Notes under the pieces: model-generated
What the model saw: the letters and a program-made list of their open reading frames with translations, nothing else
What the model was told of the DNA's origin: nothing
The model's database searches: none
Position numbers and translations under genes: made by a program
Assembly (NCBI GenBank): GCA_025454955.1
Contig: JALONL010000003.1
Span: 124,001-188,000 of the forward strand
DNA length: 64,000 nucleotides
Source of the DNA: Bacteroidia bacterium
GTDB lineage: Bacteria > Bacteroidota > Bacteroidia > Palsa-965
Reading direction: 5' to 3'
Shown here: positions 1 through 8,700 of the stretch, piece by piece
How positions within the stretch are numbered: position 1 is the stretch's first letter
Layout: every line of letters starts with the position of its first letter

Positions 1-459
<459 letters not shown>

Positions 460-563
460 CTAATGAACAGTCAGTAAACAGGGGTAATTACTTAAAACAA
501 CAACCCCAACCACATTCCTGCCCGGTTAAAACAGTTATTTTTGCCCAGCTCAATAAAAGCTGC

Positions 564-1730
564 ATGATATCATTCGATAATACGGCAGTTGCGTTTTCCG
601 GGAAATCGGACAACGACCTGCGTCGCTCTTACTGGCTGTTCCGCATGATCGGCAGCCCCACATTTGTAAAAATAGGTAAGGCGCTGGCCACCTTTGCCAT
701 TAACCTCCGCCTTCCGGTGAAAGGCATTATTAAAGCCACCATTTTCAAACAATTTGTGGGCGGCGAAAACATCGAAGAGTGCAGTCGCACCGTGGCCGAG
801 TTGGGCAAGTACGGAGTGGGCACCATTCTCGATTACTCGGTAGAAGGCAAAGAATCGGAAACCGATTTCGACCACGGCGCAGAGGAAATTATGGCCACCG
901 TTCACCGCGCCAACAACGACAGTCACATTCCTTTCTGCGTATTTAAAGTAACCGGTCTGGCCCGTTTTGCCCTGCTCGAAAAAGTGAGCGCAGGCCAAGC
1001 CCTCAGCCCCGAAGAAGAAGCAGAGTGGCAGCGCGTATTTAAGCGTGTGGAGAAAATTTGCACCACCGCCCGCGACGCACACAAGCCCATTTTCATTGAT
1101 GCCGAAGAAAGCTGGATTCAGCAGGCCATCGACAATCTGGCCGATGCCATGATGGAACTTTGCAATAAGCAGGAGGCCATTGTATATAATACGTTCCAGC
1201 TTTACCGCAAAGACCGGTTAGAGTTTCTCAAAACTTCGCATCAGCGGGCCACGCAAAAAGGGTATCTCACAGGAGCCAAACTCGTGCGCGGTGCCTACAT
1301 GGAAAAAGAACGCAAACGCGCTGCCGATATGGGCTATCCTTCGCCCATTCAGGACAGTAAAGCACATAGCGACCGCGATTACGATCTGGCCGTACGCTAT
1401 TGTGTGGAGCATATCGAAACCATTGCCCTCTGCGCAGGCACACACAACGAAAACAGTTCGCGCCTGCTGGCCGAGTTGCTCGACGAGAAAAAAATACCGC
1501 ACAGCCACAAACACATTTTCTTCTCACAGTTGCTGGGCATGAGCGATCATATCAGCTTCAACCTTTCGCATGCCGGATACAATGTGGCCAAGTATGTGCC
1601 CTACGGCCCCGTGCGCGATGTGTTGCCCTACCTCATTCGCCGAGCACAGGAAAACACCAGCGTAAAAGGCCAGACCGGCCGCGAACTCAGCCTGATTATT
1701 AAGGAAAAGCAACGGCGCAAAAACAAGTAA
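564..1730 (+). CDS. Proline dehydrogenase (FAD-dependent)
   Basis: Oxidises proline to pyrroline-5-carboxylate, the first step of proline breakdown, with FAD in a TIM-barrel fold. The 388-residue protein matches the monofunctional bacteroidotal/mitochondrial-type PRODH, not the long PutA fusion. Visible marks are the DYSVEGKE segment early on, the flavin/substrate motif around GAKLVRGAYMEKER, and the C-terminal RRAQENTSV region with the paired arginines expected to bind the proline carboxylate. The frame stays open upstream to 456, but the ATG at 564 gives the N-terminus MISFDNTAVAF expected for the family. A hairpin follows the stop. Confidence 0.93.
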   Translation: MISFDNTAVAFSGKSDNDLRRSYWLFRMIGSPTFVKIGKALATFAINLRLPVKGIIKATIFKQFVGGENIEECSRTVAELGKYGVGTILDYSVEGKESETDFDHGAEEIMATVHRANNDSHIPFCVFKVTGLARFALLEKVSAGQALSPEEEAEWQRVFKRVEKICTTARDAHKPIFIDAEESWIQQAIDNLADAMMELCNKQEAIVYNTFQLYRKDRLEFLKTSHQRATQKGYLTGAKLVRGAYMEKERKRAADMGYPSPIQDSKAHSDRDYDLAVRYCVEHIETIALCAGTHNENSSRLLAELLDEKKIPHSHKHIFFSQLLGMSDHISFNLSHAGYNVAKYVPYGPVRDVLPYLIRRAQENTSVKGQTGRELSLIIKEKQRRKNK

Positions 1731-1758
1731 GGGAATATCCGGTTGCCCGACATTCCCT
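1730..1758 (+). terminator. Hairpin after proline dehydrogenase
   Basis: Arms AGGGAAT (1730-1736) and ATTCCCT (1752-1758) flank a 15-nt loop just after the stop codon, followed by TTAT. The T-run is short, so this is only a moderate terminator candidate. It separates the convergent genes ending at 1730 and 1785. Confidence 0.45.
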
Positions 1759-1784
1759 TTATGTAGTTGCAAATAGCTTTTGGT

Positions 1785-3269
1785 TTACACCAACGGCAAA
1801 CTCAGCAGTTCTTCCATTCGCTCACCAATGTCGGCACCTTTGGCCTGTGTGAGCGGTGCTATGCGCTGGTGCGGAAGATCAATTGCATATTCGCTCAGCC
1901 ACTGTTCGAAATTCAGGGCCAATTGCTCAATGCTTGTGGCAATATAGGCTGCTTCCTCGTCGGTCATGGTGGGATGAAGCGAAAGCCTTATCCAGCCCGG
2001 CTTTTGCGAATAATCGCCGTGGTTTACCATATCCATAATGGAATCAGACTGCTGCCGGCTAACGCCAAAAAGGAAATGCCCGTAAGTAGCAGCACACGCG
2101 CAGCCGCCACGCACCTGAATGCCAAATTTATCGTTAAGCAGTTTTACGCCGTGATTGAAGTTGAGCCCGTTTATATAAAACGAAAGTACACCCAGACGGT
2201 TTGATTGCTCTGGAGCAAGGAAGTGAAGATTGGGAATACGGCCCAGTTTGTTCCAGAAAAAGTCAACCAGTTCGTGCTCGCGGGCCAGTATGTTTTCTGT
2301 GCCCATTTCTTCCTTGAGTTTAATGCACAGTGCGGCTCTGATAGTTTGCAGAAATGCCGGAGTGCCGCCGTCTTCGCGTTCTTCAATGGAATCGTGGTAA
2401 AGCCGCGTGCCCCAGGGATTGGTCCATGTAACCGTGCCGCCGCCCGGATGATCGGGCACATGATTCTGATACAGTTTTTTGTTGAAGATAAGCACGCCGC
2501 TTGTGCCCGGCCCGCCCAGAAATTTATGCGGCGAGAAATAAATGGCATCAAGATGTTCGCCTTCGGCTGCCGGATGCATATTCATATTTACATACGGAGC
2601 CGAGCAGGCAAAATCAACAAAACAGTAACCACCTGCCGCATGTATGAGTCTGGCAATTTCAGGGTACGGGGTTATAATCCCGGTTACGTTGGAGCAGGCA
2701 GTGATGGCCGCAATTTTTAGTTTGCGCGAAGCATATTTGGGTAATATTTCACACAGGGCATCGGGATTTACCAGCCCGCTTTCTGTGGGCGGAATAATTA
2801 CTACCTCGGCAATGGTTTCGAGCCAGCTTGTCTGGTTCGAGTGATGCTCCATGTGGGTAATGAAAACCACCGGACGTTCATCTTCGTGCAGATGAATCAT
2901 TCCCGAATACTTTTCATGAATCCTCATACCCAGCAGGCGCTGTAGTTTGTTTACTGCACCGGTCATGCCGCTTCCGGCCATAATCAGCACATCATCGTCG
3001 GCCGCATTTACATGTTGCCTTATTACTTCGCGCGCTTTATGATAGGCGTGAGTCATGGCTGTACCGGTAGCGTTGGCTTCGGTATGTGTATTGGCCACAA
3101 ATGGCAATATTTCATCGCGCATTCGTTTTTCAATAGGGCCATACATTCGCCCGCTGGCTGTCCAGTCGGCATATACAATTGGCAGTACCTTACCACAGGG
3201 TGAAACAAAGGTTTGGTCGATACCAATGATATTTTGCCTGAAAGGCAGAAAATAAGAGGAAGTACTCAT
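1785..3269 (-). CDS. Class V aminotransferase (cysteine desulfurase-like)
   Basis: PLP-dependent fold-type I enzyme of 494 residues. The PLP lysine lies in the typical motif SPHKFLGGPG, preceded by a FVDFACSAPY segment holding the cofactor-binding Asp. Other marks are MEHHSNQTSW and a C-terminal GGCACA segment that recalls the active-site cysteine loop of desulfurases. The family also contains isopenicillin-N epimerases and kynureninase-like proteins, so the substrate cannot be named. I start at the ATG at 3267-3269 (MSTSSYF) and not at an upstream in-frame start at 3305, because the longer form adds a non-conserved tail. The gene follows the DUF1801 gene on the same strand after about 100 nt. 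Confidence 0.85.
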   Translation of the reverse strand: MSTSSYFLPFRQNIIGIDQTFVSPCGKVLPIVYADWTASGRMYGPIEKRMRDEILPFVANTHTEANATGTAMTHAYHKAREVIRQHVNAADDDVLIMAGSGMTGAVNKLQRLLGMRIHEKYSGMIHLHEDERPVVFITHMEHHSNQTSWLETIAEVVIIPPTESGLVNPDALCEILPKYASRKLKIAAITACSNVTGIITPYPEIARLIHAAGGYCFVDFACSAPYVNMNMHPAAEGEHLDAIYFSPHKFLGGPGTSGVLIFNKKLYQNHVPDHPGGGTVTWTNPWGTRLYHDSIEEREDGGTPAFLQTIRAALCIKLKEEMGTENILAREHELVDFFWNKLGRIPNLHFLAPEQSNRLGVLSFYINGLNFNHGVKLLNDKFGIQVRGGCACAATYGHFLFGVSRQQSDSIMDMVNHGDYSQKPGWIRLSLHPTMTDEEAAYIATSIEQLALNFEQWLSEYAIDLPHQRIAPLTQAKGADIGERMEELLSLPLV

Positions 3270-3367
3270 GTGTCCACGTTTGAGGGTCAACAACGGTTGT
3301 GGCATCCGTTTGTTGGTTGTTGAGTGTGTTTGGCCAACTAAAAGTAGAAAATTTCGATATACGACAG

Positions 3368-3721
3368 CTATTTATTTTTTGTGGCCGTCATCACTTTGTT
3401 CAATAACTCTTCCAGCCGGGCAGCGGGCAGTTTGCGTGAGGGGTTTACAAAAAATATTTTCATCCGGCTTCTCGATTCGGCCAGCAAATCAGGCTCATCA
3501 AGCAATTTCCCATCTACAAACCCCACGTAGGGAACTTGTTTTTGCCGGTGAAACCATAAATAATCCACCCGCTTTTTCCCGAAATAATAAAAGGGCATTC
3601 CGTAGCTCCATCGCTCCTCCGCATCGGGCGAATAGCTGAGAAAAAAGTTACGCAGTTGCATCAGGCAACTCCGCGCAGGTTCGGGTTGCGAAAAAAACCA
3701 ATTATCGGCCGGGCGTAGCAT
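3368..3721 (-). CDS. DUF1801 (YdhG-like) protein
   Basis: A 117-residue cytoplasmic protein of the DUF1801/YdhG family. The segment running from QLRNFF through EERWSYGMPFYYFGKK to KQVPYVGFVDG is the typical family pattern. Members are small single-domain proteins of unknown biochemical role, often annotated as iron-chaperone-like from a distant frataxin-like fold; I do not assign a function. It lies between the aminotransferase and the M4 protease on the same strand. Confidence 0.8.
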   Translation of the reverse strand: MLRPADNWFFSQPEPARSCLMQLRNFFLSYSPDAEERWSYGMPFYYFGKKRVDYLWFHRQKQVPYVGFVDGKLLDEPDLLAESRSRMKIFFVNPSRKLPAARLEELLNKVMTATKNK

Positions 3722-3734
3722 GGTGCAAAATAAG

Positions 3735-3767
3735 TACTCCGGTGCAACTAATAGTTACACCGGAGTA
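3735..3767 (-). terminator. Terminator of the M4 protease gene
   Basis: Perfect 10-bp arms TACTCCGGTG (3735-3744) and CACCGGAGTA (3758-3767) with a 13-nt loop, 33 nt beyond the protease stop codon. On the minus strand it is followed by CTTATTTTG, a weak T-run. It also isolates the DUF1801 gene downstream. Confidence 0.6.
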
Positions 3768-3799
3768 TTTAGGATGAACAAAAGAATTAAGTATGATTA

Positions 3800-6700
3800 C
3801 TAGTTCTGTTTAATCAATCGCTGTACAATGCGGCTGTTGCCGTTTTGCACCTGAATCATGTACAATCCCTGCGACCAGTTTTGAGCGGGCAGTTGAATAC
3901 GCTGCTCAGTGGCAGAAACCATGCGTTGGGTAAATACAATGCGTCCGGCCACATCGGTAACCGTGATTATGGTTTCGTGGTTTCCGTTTGTACCGTTAAT
4001 TACGAGCAGCGGATCGGTGTTAAACGGATTGGGCATCACATTTACCGAAAGCTCACCGGCCAGCACTGAAGAAACTCCGGTGCATACTTCTACCAGCACG
4101 TTGCTGGTAACTGCGGTGGTGCAGTTGTTCTGGTCGATGTAGGTGTAAGTGATGGTGTGTGTGCCAATGCCGGCTGCCATCGGGTCGAAAGTATTGTTGG
4201 TTACGCCGGGGCCGCTGTATGTGCCGCCTGCGGGCTGCCCGCCGCTGAGGGCAAATGCCGAGAGTGCGAGGCAGGTGGTATCATACTGTGCGGTGGAAAG
4301 CTGTACGGCCGGGTTGCCAATGGTGGCTGTTACTGGCACACGCGGGCCAATGCAGTCGGGCAGGTTGATGGTCCAGTTGTAGAGGTAGTAGTAAAATGCT
4401 GAACCTGCCGACGAGCCTGTGATGCTTAACACGTTGTTCATTGTGTAGGGATAGCTGGCACCGGCATTGTTGCGGTAAAGGTTCATTTGTGTGCCGCCAA
4501 TGCGGTAGCTGCCGGGTGTGAGCGGGAGGTTTACGTTTACGGTTTGCACACCCGATGCAGGCACGGCCACGGTAATTTGCTGAAGCTGGTTGCCCTGATT
4601 GTCCCAGAGTGTAAACGTGCGGTTGCCCGAAGCACCTGCATTTACTATGGCTGTGGCTAATGTGCAGGGTTGGAACACGGTAAACTCAAGATACTGTGTG
4701 GAAGTGTTGTTGTGCTGTCCGCCGGTGCCGAAATTGTTGTTGGCCGGGCCCGCGTTGCCGGGAGCCTGTGCGGTTTGCGCCTGCACATAATAGGTGGTGG
4801 TGGTATTTATTGTGGGCGTGGTGTACGAATTGCCCTGCGCCAGCGAGGTGCCGCCGGTGGGTTGTGCAAACCAGTGCAACGTGCCGGGGCCGGTGGCCGA
4901 AAGCGTAACAGGGCCGGGAGCGCAGGTTGAAGCACCGGTGGCCACAGGTGCGGCGGGCGGGTTTACGTTAATGTAGTTGGTCTGAAGCACAGTGTCTGTG
5001 CCGCAGGCCCCGCTGCCGATAAGTTGTACGGTGTAGTTGCCCGGCTGTGTGTAGGTGTGCGTGGGGCTGTACTGCGTGCTGGTGCTATTGTCGCCAAAAT
5101 CCCACACCGCGTTGCTGATGTTGCTGCTGGTGTTGGTGAAATTTACCACTGCGGGCACCGTGCAGGTAGATGTTATATCGGCACTGAACGTGGCTGCGGC
5201 AACCGGCGAATATGGGCCGCCTACACCGCAGGCATACCAGGCATTGGCGGTGGCAGTTACTTCGGGCGTGCAGGCTCCGTAAAGATCCTGCGCCGATTGT
5301 ATGGCGTAGGTGCGTGCATCGGCATACTGCGAAGTGCTGGTGAGATATACTGCAAGATTGCGGTAGGCAATGGCCGAAGCTTTGGTAATGCCCTGCCCGG
5401 TTACATTGAACGCATTGTTGAGATCGTTGGTGCCGCTGCCGCCCTGGCAAAGCAGGTAGTACCAGTAGTTTTGTACGCCGCTGTTGGTGTGTACGCCGCC
5501 ATTATCGGCCGAGCCAATGTAATAGCTTGTACCGTTGTAGCAATCGGGATCGCCGTATTGGTTGGGATTTACCATGCTGCGCAGCGGTGTGCCGGCGGGT
5601 ACGCTTATTTCTTCGCCCACGAGGAAGTTGGCCGTGGTTGGTTTGGCGTAAAACTCAATGGCTGTGCCGAAAATGTCGGAGAACGATTCGTTGAGTGCGC
5701 CCGATTCGTAGGAGTAATCGAGGTTTGCGGTGTATTCGGTTACGCCGTGTGTAAACTCATGTCCGCATACGTCGAGGCTGGTGAGCGGATTAAAGCCTCC
5801 CGGCGACTGGCTGCCATCGCCGTAAGTCATGCGCTGGCCGTCCCAGAAAGCGTTGTTGTAGTTGTTGCCGTAATGCACATACGAATACATGGCAAAGCCG
5901 TTGTTGTCAATACCGTCGCGGTTGTGTTGTGAGGTGTAGTAGTCGTAGGTTTCTTCGGCACCCCAATGTGCGTCGTAGGCCACATTGTCAACCGTGCTGG
6001 TCCAGGTGGTGGTGGTGCTGGTAAAGTCGGCGGCATTGCCGTAGTTGGTGCCGTTGTTTAGATCAAGGGTAATTACACCTTGTCCGCGTCCGGCTTCGCG
6101 CAGGCGGTATGAGTTTGCCGAAACCTGATCGCATACAATGGGCTGTGCGCCGCTGTAACGCGTGTTGGCAGTGGCATTCACGTCGGCATGGCAAATGCGG
6201 TCTATTTCGTGTACAACTTCGCCGGTGTTGGCATCTACGTAAATGTAGTGACGGCTCAGCGGGGCATCGGCATACACATCGAAAACCCATACCAGACGCA
6301 TATCGCGGTTGAAAATATCGCCATGTGCGGCAGCAATCATCAGCTCACCCATCGGATAATAAGTGGCGTTGGCATTCTTGTTCAGTTGCTTGAGCAGTGC
6401 CTCTTCTTCGGGCATTTCCCATTTGTAGCGTTGTGCGCCAATGTGCGAGAGTGCGCGGCTCAGGGCGAGACCTGCATCAATAACGGGCGTGGTATTTACG
6501 CCCAGATTATCGAAAAACATTCCGTTTACCGATTCCACGCGGCCGTTGCGCTCATGCACGAGATACTCGCCGCCTTTTACTTTCACGCCATTCAGATACT
6601 GCTGATAGCGGGAATGTGTAAATCCAAGCGCATCTCGTTCAGTACGATATTGCTGCCAGGTGTCTTCGGGTCTGAGCTGAAGTACCGGCTTCAACACGCC

Positions 6701-6901
6701 GAAAATTTCGGTGCCCGTATATTTCGCTTCATCGGCAAAGCGAATAAAGGAAGGCACGTTCGACTGGCGGTTGATAACCACGTAAGAACTTCCCGGGCAG
6801 ATTTTCGCAGCCTCTGCGCCGTTAAATTCCTGTTGATCCCGTGCATTGAGCATGGCTGTGGCACACAGCAGTACGAAGCCTGATAAGCGTAGTTTTTTCA
6901 T
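3800..6901 (-). CDS. Secreted M4 (thermolysin-family) metalloprotease with PKD, Ig-like and T9SS sorting domains
   Basis: Zinc endopeptidase of 1033 residues, probably exported by the T9SS. Order of parts: signal peptide (1-~20, MKKLRLSGFVLLCATAMLNA); FTP/PepSY-like propeptide (~25-230); M4 catalytic domain with HEFTH at 381-385 and the downstream zinc Glu in NESFSDIFG; M4 C-terminal domain ending near SPVAAATF; PKD domain (NTSSNISNAVWDFGDNST); Ig-like domain; a VNPN-type linker; and a C-terminal sorting domain starting SVNVMPNPFNTD and ending VQRLIKQN. The in-frame ATG at 6899-6901 is chosen over one at 7003 because it begins the signal peptide. A truncated paralogue with a matching promoter region lies at 8163-8450. 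The late module SGPGVTNNTFDPMAAGIGTH has a close relative in the giant protein at 26171-33505. Confidence 0.92.
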   Translation of the reverse strand: MKKLRLSGFVLLCATAMLNARDQQEFNGAEAAKICPGSSYVVINRQSNVPSFIRFADEAKYTGTEIFGVLKPVLQLRPEDTWQQYRTERDALGFTHSRYQQYLNGVKVKGGEYLVHERNGRVESVNGMFFDNLGVNTTPVIDAGLALSRALSHIGAQRYKWEMPEEEALLKQLNKNANATYYPMGELMIAAAHGDIFNRDMRLVWVFDVYADAPLSRHYIYVDANTGEVVHEIDRICHADVNATANTRYSGAQPIVCDQVSANSYRLREAGRGQGVITLDLNNGTNYGNAADFTSTTTTWTSTVDNVAYDAHWGAEETYDYYTSQHNRDGIDNNGFAMYSYVHYGNNYNNAFWDGQRMTYGDGSQSPGGFNPLTSLDVCGHEFTHGVTEYTANLDYSYESGALNESFSDIFGTAIEFYAKPTTANFLVGEEISVPAGTPLRSMVNPNQYGDPDCYNGTSYYIGSADNGGVHTNSGVQNYWYYLLCQGGSGTNDLNNAFNVTGQGITKASAIAYRNLAVYLTSTSQYADARTYAIQSAQDLYGACTPEVTATANAWYACGVGGPYSPVAAATFSADITSTCTVPAVVNFTNTSSNISNAVWDFGDNSTSTQYSPTHTYTQPGNYTVQLIGSGACGTDTVLQTNYINVNPPAAPVATGASTCAPGPVTLSATGPGTLHWFAQPTGGTSLAQGNSYTTPTINTTTTYYVQAQTAQAPGNAGPANNNFGTGGQHNNTSTQYLEFTVFQPCTLATAIVNAGASGNRTFTLWDNQGNQLQQITVAVPASGVQTVNVNLPLTPGSYRIGGTQMNLYRNNAGASYPYTMNNVLSITGSSAGSAFYYYLYNWTINLPDCIGPRVPVTATIGNPAVQLSTAQYDTTCLALSAFALSGGQPAGGTYSGPGVTNNTFDPMAAGIGTHTITYTYIDQNNCTTAVTSNVLVEVCTGVSSVLAGELSVNVMPNPFNTDPLLVINGTNGNHETIITVTDVAGRIVFTQRMVSATEQRIQLPAQNWSQGLYMIQVQNGNSRIVQRLIKQN

Positions 6902-6949
6902 TCGGGTGAGATTGGTATTGGTGTGTGAGTCAGATAAATGACGTGATTC

Positions 6950-6957
6950 TAAATATA
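6950..6957 (-). promoter_or_regulatory. Candidate -7 element of the M4 protease gene
   Basis: TATATTTA on the minus strand, close to the phylum consensus TAnnTTTG, 48 nt before the start codon. The surrounding ~45 nt (CTGTA..CCCTATATTTAGA and flanks) is conserved in front of the truncated paralogue at 8425-8432, which supports a functional promoter. The -33 region reads TGG, not TTG. Confidence 0.5.
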
Positions 6958-7182
6958 GGGCATACAGATTGATAATTCCACACACAAAAACCGGGATTTT
7001 CATTCAAATGAAATTCCGGAGATTCGTGGCAAATCAGTTTGATTGAGGAAAATCGGGGAAATATCCTGAAAAAGTTAAACGGGCAAGTAGTATTTGTCAA
7101 GGTTAAACAGTTGCCTTGAACAAATCTGGCAGGAATTCCTGAAAGAGCAGCAGATTAATTTGGGCGTTTCTTTCGTGCTTAG

Positions 7183-8154
7183 TTAATGAGAAAAAGCGGT
7201 TTTAATATAAAATCGAGTTTGAGTGCTATTTTCATAGTCATGCATCCAACTTTCCTGCATTACTTCTATAGTATCGGCATTTGTCATTATTACATTTATC
7301 ATCAGCTTCGTCAATTCTTCGTCCGAGTCACTAAATAAGAGTCCGCAGGTATAAATTGAATATATCGCTTCTTCGGGCGAGCCAATGCTATACATTTCAG
7401 GAAGTTCCGGTAAATCTTCATTTCCGCCAAATAACAGTTCAGCAAGAAAAGTATTTCGCAGGAAAAGTTCTTTAAAGGCTGTTATTGTTCTTGGCGATTT
7501 TGGCGACTCTTTCCACGCAAGAAAAGCGTTACAAATATGAAAGCTCAACGAATCATCATTGAGAAATTGAGTAACCAATTTTTTGTACTCAGTTTTTTTG
7601 TTGTTATAAATGAGAATGGGAGCCAATAAATCTCTTATTCCCTGATTGTCATTGGGGTTCAATTTTAGAATTAACTGATAAACTGTAATCGCTTCTTCTG
7701 AATTTACAGGATTTCTAAGCAAATCTCCTTTGCGGGCAAGGGCTCGCATATAGGGCCGTGTGTGCGAGTGCATCCAGAAATTACCTATGAGTGAATCATA
7801 TTCATCTCCAATTGATTTTTTCCCGGCCTCAATCGCTTTTTCGATCAGCACTGCATATTTGTCTTCGTCTTCTTCGTCGTCGGCAAGCATCATATAGGCA
7901 TCTGCATTATCAGGATCGAGCAAGAGGGCCTCATTGATGTATTTGTGGTATTTGGTGTCGGATTTTTCCCAACTTGCTTTTTCAAGCAAGTGCATGGCTT
8001 TCAGCTTGGGTGAGTTGTTGATTTTTAAGATATCCTCGGCCGACTTTCCTATCATCGTATCAATATAGGTCTTCATCTCCTCTTCGGTATCAAAGTTCTT
8101 CGATCGAAGGTGCTCATAAAGCATTTCTAACGAAACCGTATTCTTCTTTGTCAT
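7183..8154 (-). CDS. TPR-like protein of unknown function
   Basis: A 323-residue soluble protein with no signal peptide. It resembles tetratricopeptide-repeat proteins: the segments YINEALLLDPDNADAYMMLADDE and AITVYQLILKLNPNDNQGIRDLL are typical TPR helices. The first ~60 residues form a charged non-repeat helical part. I recognise no enzyme motif. The coding region is AT-richer than its neighbours, which suggests a different origin. The start lies only 8 nt after the end of a pseudogene remnant (8163-8380), so the gene may use the relic's promoter region at 8425-8432. Confidence 0.75.
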   Translation of the reverse strand: MTKKNTVSLEMLYEHLRSKNFDTEEEMKTYIDTMIGKSAEDILKINNSPKLKAMHLLEKASWEKSDTKYHKYINEALLLDPDNADAYMMLADDEEDEDKYAVLIEKAIEAGKKSIGDEYDSLIGNFWMHSHTRPYMRALARKGDLLRNPVNSEEAITVYQLILKLNPNDNQGIRDLLAPILIYNNKKTEYKKLVTQFLNDDSLSFHICNAFLAWKESPKSPRTITAFKELFLRNTFLAELLFGGNEDLPELPEMYSIGSPEEAIYSIYTCGLLFSDSDEELTKLMINVIMTNADTIEVMQESWMHDYENSTQTRFYIKTAFSH

Positions 8155-8162
8155 CTTGTGAA

Positions 8163-8380
8163 TTATTTACAGTTACATTCTTGGGCCGCAAACACTTTAA
8201 GCTACTTCACAGTAGAATCCTTCATGCAGGCTGAGAAATACGCATCTAAAAACTTCCCGTTTACCGGGCAGGTAAGCAGATTTTCGCGGCTTGTGCACCC
8301 GAGAACTCCTGTTGCGACTGTGCATTCAGCGCGGCCGAACATGCAAGCAGCAGTGTGCTTAGTAAACGGAATTTTTTCAT
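8163..8380 (-). pseudogene. Chimeric pseudogene: 5' end of an M4 protease paralogue joined to the 3' end of a small-membrane-protein paralogue
   Basis: Read on the minus strand, 8380 to ~8290 encodes MKKFRLLSTLLLACSAALNA then QQEFSGAQAAKIC, a clear copy of the start of the protease at 6901. From ~8285 to 8163 the DNA instead matches the last ~120 nt of the gene at 11043-11447: TCPVNGKFLDAYFSACMKDS and a CNCK end. The two parts are in different frames, and the second holds an in-frame TAG, so no intact product exists. The join falls in a ~15-nt stretch (GCAGATTTTCGCGGC) that is nearly the same in both parent genes. Confidence 0.85.
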
Positions 8381-8424
8381 CGTGGACTTGAAATGTAATT
8401 GGTATGTTGGAATTAAGGTAACTC

Positions 8425-8432
8425 TAAATATA
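8425..8432 (-). promoter_or_regulatory. Relic or reused promoter in front of the chimeric pseudogene
   Basis: TATATTTA on the minus strand within a block that closely matches the region upstream of the M4 protease gene (6940-6990). It could now drive the TPR gene at 7183-8154. The rest of 8381-8700 holds no gene that I can see, apart from the terminator at 8654-8682. Confidence 0.4.
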
Positions 8433-8653
8433 GGGAGTACAGATGGGAAATTCCACATGTAAAGACCGGGTTTTTATGGGATAAAAAGCAAATGTTAAGT
8501 TTTGTGACCGGATAAGTGATGATTTCTTTCACAATTACAGCCGGGGTCGGTTTCTTCCTTACAAAGCGAAGAATTCACAATGTATTGAAGCATAAATAAA
8601 TGTCTGAGTAATTTAGGGGATATTATATCGGGTTGCTTCTCCCGCAATAAAAA

Positions 8654-8682
8654 AATGAGGCTGGTGATTGACCAGCCTCATT
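8654..8682 (-). terminator. Terminator of the T9SS protein gene
   Basis: Perfect 12-bp arms (AATGAGGCTGGT / ACCAGCCTCATT) with a 5-nt loop, followed on the minus strand by a run of T, 18 nt after the stop codon at 8701. Confidence 0.85.
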
Positions 8683-8700
8683 TATTATTGGAATTGATTA

